DNA from: Adiantum capillus-veneris
Lineage: Eukaryota > Streptophyta > Polypodiopsida > Polypodiales > Pteridaceae
Direction: 5' to 3'
Length of the DNA stretch: 64,000 nt
NCBI GenBank assembly: GCA_014529385.2
Contig: CM043950.1
Span: 67,792,435-67,856,434, forward strand
Shown: one piece after another, positions 56,304 through 64,000 of the stretch
How positions within the stretch are numbered: position 1 is the stretch's first letter
Layout: the number at the start of each line of letters is the position of its first letter
Made by a program: the position numbers and the translations under genes
Notes under the pieces: model-generated
What the model was told of the DNA's origin: nothing
Database searches by the model: none
What the model saw: only the letters and a program-made list of their open reading frames with translations

Positions 56304-58040
56304 TGTTCAGTGAATAGAGTGCAAAGTTAGCAGATTTGTCAAAATTTTCTCTGAACTGTCCTTCTAGACTGAAATGCCATGACCTTGGGTATGAGATATG
56401 AAGTGATTTGGATCAAGACATGTGGTCCATAACCCCAATTTTGGCTTGCAAAGACTTCTTTACGTTTTTTGGCAATTTTGCAAGTAATGGGTGGTCATTT
56501 TGGGTCATACTTGATTTTTGGCATGTAATAGGTGTGTACACATGATAGGTGAGATGATTTGATAATTTCCAAGCAGAACTGATGAAAAAGTAAATAATCA
56601 CGATTATTAACTACAGTGACAAAAACTTTGCAAAACCTACAAATTTTGACCTAGACATGTTTCATACACCTAGTACAAGTCCTAAATTGAATTAGGTCAA
56701 GTTTGGTCAGGCCGTCATCACTTTATGCTCCTTCAACTCTGAAATCACCGCTTTTTGTGACTACACTCCCTATCGGGTTGGTCAGTCAACTTTGAGGCTT
56801 TGGACTTTTCCGCAACATAGTCGTGAAGCAAAATGTCCAATTCTGACTCATTTGGAGTCAGTTTGGTCTCGCATATCGAATTTGACGCTTTGTAACCTTT
56901 GAGCCATTTTCTGCTAATCGAGGGATTTGCTTGATGGATTTCATCAAACCAATCATATACATTGTATATGGACCTCATTAACAAGCCATCTGTGGAGTCA
57001 GGTTGAAATTTTGGCATTTGCCAAAAACCTAACTTTTTTACCGGGGACCCCCTCGACCCCAGTCAAATGGTCATCTGATGGTATAGAAGGGTTCTATTAT
57101 GTTAGGGCATGATATGGTTCAAATCCCATTCCGATTTGGTCAAGTTGGCAGGACGCTATGGTCATTTTTAGGTCGTAGGTCTTCGTACACTGCTCGGCTT
57201 CTAGGGTTTTTTCTAGGGCTTTAGACTAGCCATCGACCGTACAAAATGGATTATAGTTGAGTAGAGAACTTACCCCTCATGTCTCGTATGAGACGATGCT
57301 GAAAAAGGTCAATTGTGGGCTCCGGAAAAGTCGCACGAAAGAGGCCGAAATCTCTCTCTGGAAAGGCTCCAAGTGGAAATGAGGTGGTTTTAGCCTACCA
57401 TGGATATCTATACCCAGACTTCCCAAACCAAATTTCCCCAGATTCCCCCATGAGTCCTACTAGGCCGTGAAATCTATGTTACACTCAAAAATTTCCCTGA
57501 CCGGATTCCTGTAGCTCATTTTGCAAGAATTTTGCAAAAGTAGACTTGGCTGCTTAATTTAAGCTTTCGGCTTCCATCTTCCGATTTCATTGAAATATTT
57601 TGTGCTTGTCTTCCTTGTCTTTCTGATCACCATCGTGTCTTCCGTTTTTCCATCTGAGCTTCCCTACTATTTATTATTAATTTTTGACCTGTTCATTTGA
57701 AAAAATCAAAGAAAATAGCAAAATGTTCTAAAAAAGTAAAGTGAAAATCCAATAATTAAAAAAATCCCTTGAAAAACACAGCTTTATTGTTTTTTGTTGG
57801 ATTTCTTTCTATTTTTAAGCCTCATTATCAATAAAAATGATAATCCAAAATATCCAAAAAAGGACTACTTTTGATGATTTCTGATAGTATATACACTATT
57901 TACACTCATCGGGAAGATATTATCAGTGAATTTTCCCTTGATGATGAATTATAAGGGCATTATTATGTAATTTTGCAAAAAATCAAACGTTAACATCAAA
58001 CTTTTTCCTCCCTCTGCAAACATTGCCCTTAAATACTTAG
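56304..58040 (-). other. Non-coding stretch
   Basis: AT-rich, with no convincing coding sequence on either strand. It could be an intron or leader upstream of the ORF that starts at about 56303. Confidence 0.4.
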
Positions 58041-58043
58041 TAC

Positions 58044-58870
58044 TTAGTGCCCTTCCACCCCTCCTAGATGGTGTACTCCGGGATGACTGCGTGCATGGGT
58101 TGAACAATCGTGTCTATGTATAGCCGTGGTTGGCTCTATCATGATATGAAGATCAATGCAATTCAAACAAATATGCAGTGCGAGAGGTGGGTCTTGAGTA
58201 ATCAACTCAAGGGTTCCTGATGTCGAGGTTTGTTGTTGGTGTCTCCCAAAGAGCAAGTCTTGTAGCTTGTGTGATCTTTGTTTAATTGTACCATCGGGAT
58301 GTTTTAGCACACTGATTGCTTGAGATTTTGGTAGCACTTTCGACTATTGTCGAGCTTTTTCTAGCCATTGGTAGGTTGGTCGGTTTGGTCTTGCATGGTG
58401 TGGTGGAGTCTTTTGAGACTTAACTCGCCATTGCTTGATTGGTTTTACGGTTTGTGTAGAAGATAAGTGCTCCTTTTTCTTCCAAACCATTTTCATGTTA
58501 GGTTTCTTGCTCGGAGATGCTCATCTCTGTGTTTTAACCCTTGGAACCTTCTTTTGTTTTGTCGGTGAAGTTTTAGGCACCCAAGTCTCAAACGGTTTAT
58601 CCTTCAGCTGTGCTTTTGGTACCCAAATATGCCTGACTTCTTGCATGCTACTTGTAGCATTTGATTTTCGAGGGGATGAAAAAGATTGAGTACTTCGTGG
58701 TTTGGTCTGTTGATTGCTTCTTTTCCATTCCTCCTTGCTTGGTGCAATTGGAACAATGAGTTTCCCTCCTTTAGGTGATAACTTTAGCTGATTCATATCC
58801 CAATCTCGTATTGCTTTGCACGTACGCATTGAGGTATTTCCAATGAGGGCGAGCTTTTTGAAATGGGGCC
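58044..58870 (-). pseudogene. Degenerate ORF of unknown function
   Basis: One minus frame runs from ATG 58829 (MRTCKAIRDWDMNQLKLSPK) through HIWVPKAQLKDKPFETWVPK and past TGA (about 58520; Arg fits) and TAG (about 58342; Gln fits). It continues into VLPKSQAISVLKHPDGTIKQ and ends at 58044, about 260 residues. It is Lys/Ser/Pro-rich and basic. The repeated WVPK phrases recall linkers in plant Copia polyproteins, but that is weak. A minus-strand TATA box lies about 0.9 kb upstream. Confidence 0.35.
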
Positions 58871-59771
58871 TCTAAACCCAAACCAATGGGCCTACCCTCA
58901 CAAAATGTTCATAAAGAGGTACGCACACTACTTGGGGCACCACCTTCCTTTGGGAGTGGAGAAGGAAACCAATCAAAATAACACTTGCACTCACCCACTC
59001 AAGCAACACACTTTGAAAACCCCCTTACTCTATATACACTTTGGACACTTGAACACCATCAACGATTATGCAACCCAATGTCGTGCATCAAAATGAAATA
59101 TGCAATTTGTGGAATAGCATTCACCTTCTCCCCATAAGAATACCCATAATACATCCAAACTCTTCCTCTCTCAAGCACTCATCAAAAAATCATGCGCACA
59201 AGACTTGCCTCTCAAACACACAAGAGAATCACTTACATCAAACTAACACACTTTGCATAGATAGCTCATCTCCATCTATGCAATGCCGTGACACAAATAA
59301 AATCACCATGAGAGGTAGCCACATGCATATGTAATGAAGCAAAAGAGAGTTGGAGTGAGAAATTTCTTTAGACCAATTGAATAAGTGTGGAGAAACAAAC
59401 CAATGGTAAATTGAGAATAGAACACTTACTTGATTTCTCGCACACCTTTTAAGGGGAGGACAGACGCTGGCTAACCATCACGAATTGCGACACTTGAAAG
59501 TTTTGAAGATGATTTCATGATCATTGACATAACCGTGAGAGAGATCATGATGTATTTACAAGTTATTGAGGTGCTACAAATGATTTATTGGGTTGATGGA
59601 GTAAGAGATTGTAGAATGGAAAGAGTGGAGAATAGAGTTGCAGTTCCTCCAAAGAGGAGGGTTAGGAGGGAGGATGTGAAAGAGGGAGAGTTGGGGTTTC
59701 TCTATTATTGATCAAGAAACAACATGAAGTTGAAAATATAGGTGTGTGTCCTTGAGTCTCTCCAAGGGGAG

Positions 59772-59781
59772 CTATTTATAG
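59772..59781 (-). promoter_or_regulatory. TATA box of a minus-strand promoter
   Basis: Minus strand reads CTATAAATAG in a GC-poor context, followed by a CTCAAGGACACACACC leader. It points toward the degenerate ORF at 58829. It may be part of an unrecognised LTR. Confidence 0.4.
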
Positions 59782-59789
59782 TTGTGTAG

Positions 59790-60965
59790 GAGTGGGATTA
59801 TGCTACACTTAATTAGAGTAAGTGATTAGACCTAATTAAGTGTCCTTTGACCACTCATTGAATATTGGACATAAAAGGGACTATTTATTCACCAAAAATA
59901 TCATTTTAGACTGTGAAGGCTCCATAGGGGTGCATAATGTAGGTGGGCCCCACCATGAAGCCCTACGGGTGGCTCCTGCGGGGTATCTCAACTTGTCTGT
60001 CTTGGCATTTAGAAAGCATCTTTAGGTTGGTCCCATCACATGCAAGTGACCTTGAACACTCATTGCTCTTCTAGAAGATGAGTAGGGGAAAAATAAGATC
60101 TCACCCTCTTGATTTACTTGATTTACAGTTCCCTTTTGCTGCGAATCTGACAGATTTACACTATTTTGACCATAACTTTTTACCTGTAGCTCGGAATGAC
60201 ATGCTTCAAAAGGCAAAATTGACCTTCTCAACATGTTTGATATGAATTTGGACTATTCTTCATGCCCATGCACCAAGGAATTCGGTTTGGAAGGTCCACA
60301 CTAGGCTAGGGAACCTTTTGCTTCCAAGTCTTCTTGTATGGGCCCTTTGCTTGTATGCATCCAAGGGGAATCATGCTTTTTCAAAAGGCTATGAGGCTTA
60401 AACAAATAGAGGAGGGCCCAATATTATTTGCTTGTGAAAATAATATACAATTGGAGTCTTTTTGAAAGGAGAGAATCTATATGTATATTCTTAAGAGATA
60501 TTGGGCCACCTATGTAGGGGGCATAGAAGACTTGTAGAGAGGGACCATAATCTTTGGTAAAGACAAGTGGAGAGTTGATTTCCATGGGAATTTATCTATA
60601 TGTGGTCGAAGATGGATATATTATTTTTCTACTACTAATTCACAAGAGGTAAGAAAGTTTGGGGGTATATAGTTGGTTATTGTATGCTTATTCTATTTAC
60701 AAAGCAAAAAAGAAAAGGGTGGTAATATAAATATATGACTAAGGTGACATTTTTGGGAAGAGTATAATGTATGTGTCACCACAAAGGTTAAACAAAGAGG
60801 GGTAATTTACTCTAGATAACTTAATAGCGTAGAAAAATATATACACATATGAGGAAGAGGACGTTGAGTAGGCTGACAAATGTTGCAAAAAGATGGTTAC
60901 CATTTTATGCCACTCACCAAGAATCATAGTTTCATTCATGTGTTCATCTGGCAAGCATTCAAGCT
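59790..60965. other. Non-coding stretch
   Basis: No gene or clear repeat is recognised, only AT-rich sequence with short spurious frames. Confidence 0.45.
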
Positions 60966-60972
60966 GATGAGG

Positions 60973-61345
60973 TCATGAACATCCATGTACTATCACGTTC
61001 AAGTTGACTGTTCCCAATGTTGGAGCTAGGTTCTTGTTGCATCCTGTGATTGTCGCTATTCCTGCCATCAATGCTTGACTTGTGGCTTTCTTGTATGTGG
61101 AATAACTGACTGCATTTACTCTAGCTCCTATGTCGACCAAATCATTGGTGCTATGATTTTTGAGTTGTACTTTGATGCGCAGGTCCATTCCATCTAACCA
61201 GTCATCATCTGTTGAAACTGCATCTTTATGTAATTCCCATTATCGATCATCTATTTCCAAATTGTTGAGGGGAATCGGTATGTGTTGATTCTTGAGAGCA
61301 GCCTTCCGCTTGAGTACCCGAAGCCGAGCTTCCTCCTGGGCCTCA
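60973..61345 (-). pseudogene. Retroelement gag-protease junction fragment
   Basis: The minus frame reads DEAQEEARLRVLKRKAALKN, then (after one TAA) DDDWLDGMDLRIKVQLKN and LVDIGARVNAVSYSTYK. The last matches the aspartic protease active-site region L-V-D-T-G-A with Ile for Thr. It is Tat/Ty3-like. Its place, downstream of an integrase, is the reverse of the normal order, so it derives from another copy or a rearrangement. Confidence 0.6.
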
Positions 61346-61347
61346 TC

Positions 61348-61771
61348 AACGTAACAATAAATGGCCTAATAACTTGTGTGTAGCGGAAATTAATATGAAC
61401 AGAGTGGGCATTTCATTAGAATAGATTCCTAATGAGAATTACAAGAGTGCTTGGGTGGAGAGAGCAACAAAAAGCATAACACCTAGTTAGATAGCATGAA
61501 CAATCCTTTCAAAAGAGAGATAAATTAAGCTATTGACAACAGTTGAGGACCGGATTTACATGGAGCCGGTCCCCCCTCCAAAAGGATTTATATTGTGGTT
61601 TCTCCCATCAAGAGAGACATTGTACAATACAATTCTTTGTGTTCCTTCAAGACTAGCTAGTGCAATGAAGATGAAAGCTTTCATCTTCATTGCACTAAGC
61701 AAAACACTTATCAAACACAACATCAATTCTCTCCGGTCTCAGACCCAAGACCTCACACACCTTCGAAGATG
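61348..61771 (-). repeat. Element A-family LTR fragment
   Basis: About 424 bp matching the start of LTR2 (ATGGCCTAATAACTTGTGTG ...) up to CTTCGAAGATGGTG, with the first bases altered. It contains a perfect 34-bp palindrome (61661-61694) not present in the other LTR copies. It lies between a protease fragment and an integrase ORF. Confidence 0.85.
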
Positions 61772-61848
61772 GTGTTGCTTCTTTTTCTTCTTCTTCTTTT
61801 TTTCTCTTTTTTTTGTCATTTTTCCTTTTCCACCTTTTTTTTTTCAAT
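61772..61848. repeat. Pyrimidine-rich run
   Basis: About 77 bp almost entirely T and C (purine-rich on the minus strand), abutting the LTR fragment. It encodes the Lys/Glu-rich spurious frame seen on the minus strand. Confidence 0.85.
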
Positions 61849-61960
61849 AGGAGGAGTGTCATGTACTCTTTTACTCCATTAGACCTGCTTTTCATTACCT
61901 CAATCCCATAAAGTGGAGATGGGAGGGTTGCCTTGGGTATGTTCATATTCCAAGGTTGGT

Positions 61961-64000
61961 TCTTCTTTGCACATCAAAGCTTTAAAAATAGGTGGAGCAT
62001 TTGCCAAGCCGAAGGGAGCCATGTCAATTTGGAGCTTAGACAATGTAGGCAGATGACTGCCTATCAACGGATTGATACGTTGAAAGTAGGGCTTTAATCT
62101 CCATCCATTGACTCTGGTCTTGTGGAGTTTTCCTGATAAATCTGCTAATCTGTAACTACCATTCCCAAAATTTGTTTTTATCGTGAAAGTTCCCTCCCAT
62201 CTTTGCAAAAACTTTTTGTCAAGTCGAGTATCAAGTCGGTTATCATAGCGAAGAACCAACATACCTTCCTTCAATCCTTTCCCCTTGAGCTTCTTGTTGA
62301 TTTTATCCCTTTGGCTTGTCGCTTTGGTGATGTAGTGATCAATGGACTCTTCTCTATCTAGCTCAAGTCGTTGGAGATCTAAGATCCTTTCATGTAGAAC
62401 CTCTTTTGGTTTTTTTGCCACTCTTGCAAGAACGTGCAAGCTTGAGATCTCTACCTCAATGGGGAGAAGTGCCTCCTGTCCATAAACTAGATGAAAAGGG
62501 GTGAATTGGGTAGATACCTTGAAAGATGTCCTATACGCCCAAAGAGCAGCCGTCAAATGGCAATCCCAATCATTAGGCCGGTCCACAACCTGCTTGGAAA
62601 TGATCTTACATATCATTCCATTCACTTTTTCCACCAGTCCATTGCATTGAGGATAGTAGGGTGTGGAATGCAGGTGTTTCACTTTTAACCTCCTCAAGAG
62701 ATCATTCAGAAGGTCATCCCTAAAACCCGGGCCTCGATCTGATAAGATTTCTAGGGGTGCTCCAAACCTACTACAAATATGATCAAAAAGAAACTTTGAT
62801 ACCTCTTCAGCTGTGATTCGGGTTGTGCTTGTTGCTTCCGCCCATCGTGTCATGTAGTCAACACCCATGATGATGAAAACCTTCCCTGTAGAAGTACGAG
62901 GTAGGGGACCTATTGCATCCACACCCCACTTTTCAAAAGGGCCATAAGATATTATTGGGACTCGAGGCTCATATGTTAGTCTTCTATCCTCAGCAATTTG
63001 GCATGGCTTACATGCCTTACACCAATATTGGACATCACGATGTAAGCTCGGCCAAATAAACCCTGCTTGTAAAATCTTCCTACTTGTAATATCTTGAGAA
63101 AAGTGACCACCATAGACATCATCATGACATGAAAGAAGAATTTTCTCTATCTCTTGCACACCTGGTACTCTCCTCAAGACCAAATCTTTCCCTTTGTGAT
63201 ATAAATCATCCCTGATCAACTGGTAAGGTGTGGCCTTCTTAACTAGTCTATGTCTTTGCACCTTGTCTAAGTGTTTGGGACACTCACCTGCTTGTAGAAA
63301 GAAGATAATGTCTTTTAGATCCTCTTGACCTTGATATTTGGGTTCATATAGTTTCACACCTCCTACCGCCATTTGAAGCTTTTCATTTGCGAGTAAGTCT
63401 GCTTCCTTGTTATGGGTTCTCACAATGTGTTGTACCTGTGTTGCTTTAAAAACCTTCATCAAAGCTCTTGCACTACTAAGCCACTCAAACAATGTACGAT
63501 TCTTGCACCTCCAAGTCCCTTGGATTTGCCTGACCACTAGCAAAGAATCACCTTTTATAATAAGTCTTTTTATGCCTAATTCTTTGCATTCTTCTAACCC
63601 GAGGGAAAGAGCAGCATACTCAGCCTCATTGTTAGAGTGAACACTGGGTAGAGTGATACCTTTTCTAACCATTACCTCCTTTTGTGGGTTCAAAATGATG
63701 ATTCCCCCTGCTGCTTTGTCTTGTTGGCGTTGATAAGCTCCGTCAAAGCATAAAGTATGGACATTATCAATCTCCTTCACTTTGAACTGTTTTGAGCCTT
63801 CCTCTCTTTGTAGTTGTGATCCTTCCCTTTCTCTCACTTTTTAGGTGAGAATGTCTGCAAGTCCTACTCTTGTGCTATCTTCTACAAGGAAAGTGTATTC
63901 AAATTCTTGGAGTTCAAGCACCCACTTTGCTATTCTAGATGAGAGGCTCATGTGTTGTACTACATATGGTAGATTGTGCTCTAAGGTGAGAAAAACAAAT
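61961..64000 (-). CDS. Tat-like Ty3/gypsy pol: RNase H end, archaeal-type RNase H and integrase (partial)
   Basis: Entering from the window edge: the end of the ordinary Ty3 RNase H (LSSRIAKWVLELQEFEYTF ... LADILT), a TAA at 63841-63843, then an uninterrupted 645-residue frame (63837-61900). The second RNase H is of the archaeal type (CFDGAYQRQQDKAAGGIIIL, NNEAEYAALSLGLEECKELG, IKGDSLLVVRQIQG, HNKEADLLAN). The integrase follows: H2C2 domain (CHDDVYGGHFS ... CKACKPC), core with Asp in WGVDAIGPLP, Asp in ILSDRGPGF and Glu in QCNGLVEKVNG, and a C-terminal barrel ending WRLKPYFQR. Two RNase H domains in series are the mark of the Tat/Ogre branch. All integrase catalytic residues are present. After the integrase the frame runs into a stray RT motif (MAPFGLANAPPIFKALM, about 61.97-62.03 kb). 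Confidence 0.85.

Noticed and set aside
56413-57112. Short frames on both strands
   Set aside because: No domain, no continuation and no conserved partner.

Overview
This window reads as nuclear DNA of a land plant with a large, heavily transposon-loaded genome. Evidence: GT-AG introns in AT-rich DNA, a CACTA element with the plant Tnp2/TnpA gene pair, Ty3/gypsy elements of chromodomain and Tat-like (dual RNase H) types primed from an initiator-tRNA-Met-like site, a captured plant-type HMA metallochaperone fragment, and stop codons that fall mostly at CGA and CAG codons, as expected from decay of CG- and CHG-methylated cytosine. The repertoire would suit a fern, lycophyte, bryophyte or gymnosperm as well as a flowering plant; I cannot place it further. 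I see no intact single-copy host gene, no rRNA, no tRNA gene and no CRISPR array.

Left third (1-21.6 kb): a giant DNA transposon with terminal inverted repeats of about 2.1-2.5 kb (left copy 1-3005, right copy 19090-21570). Each TIR carries two clusters of about 100-bp hairpin repeats built on the core GTCAGTACCAAGCGAATA, and one copy of a small two-exon coiled-coil gene. Inside lie a broken plus-strand DDE-type transposase (4.5-7.3 kb and 15.4-16.5 kb) and a convergent minus-strand gene of unknown function (16.6-18.4 kb). The transposase is split by an 8.1-kb CACTA element (7340-15421) with a 3-bp AAA target duplication. Removing the CACTA element restores the reading frame exactly. The CACTA element carries Tnp2, a TnpA-like gene and a captured HMA-domain fragment. 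A solo LTR (362-1235) sits in the left TIR, and a truncated LTR retroelement (3006-4197) lies at the inner edge of the left TIR.

21.6-26.4 kb: an accessory stretch with a divergent histone-H3-fold pseudogene directly beside the right TIR, an acidic degenerate ORF, a second type of hairpin repeat with a related core, a coiled-coil/RG-rich ORF and a decayed minus-strand gene. It may be the remnant of a second, related giant element.

26.4-64 kb: nested retroelements, all on the minus strand. A decayed Ty3/gypsy element (D, 26.4-32.2 kb) appears to be interrupted in its LTR by element C (LTR 32195-33104). C's long ORF is interrupted by B (35805-55504, TSD gccat/gtcat), a non-autonomous element with LTRs of 2.4-3.2 kb. 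One LTR of B is interrupted by A (37592-49666, TSD ttgtt/ttatt), a three-LTR tandem Ty3/gypsy array with one deleted and one near-complete coding unit. B also contains a 1.3-kb piggyBac-like non-autonomous element with TTAA ends. The right edge (61.9-64 kb) holds a Tat-like RNase H / archaeal-type RNase H / integrase polyprotein running out of the window.
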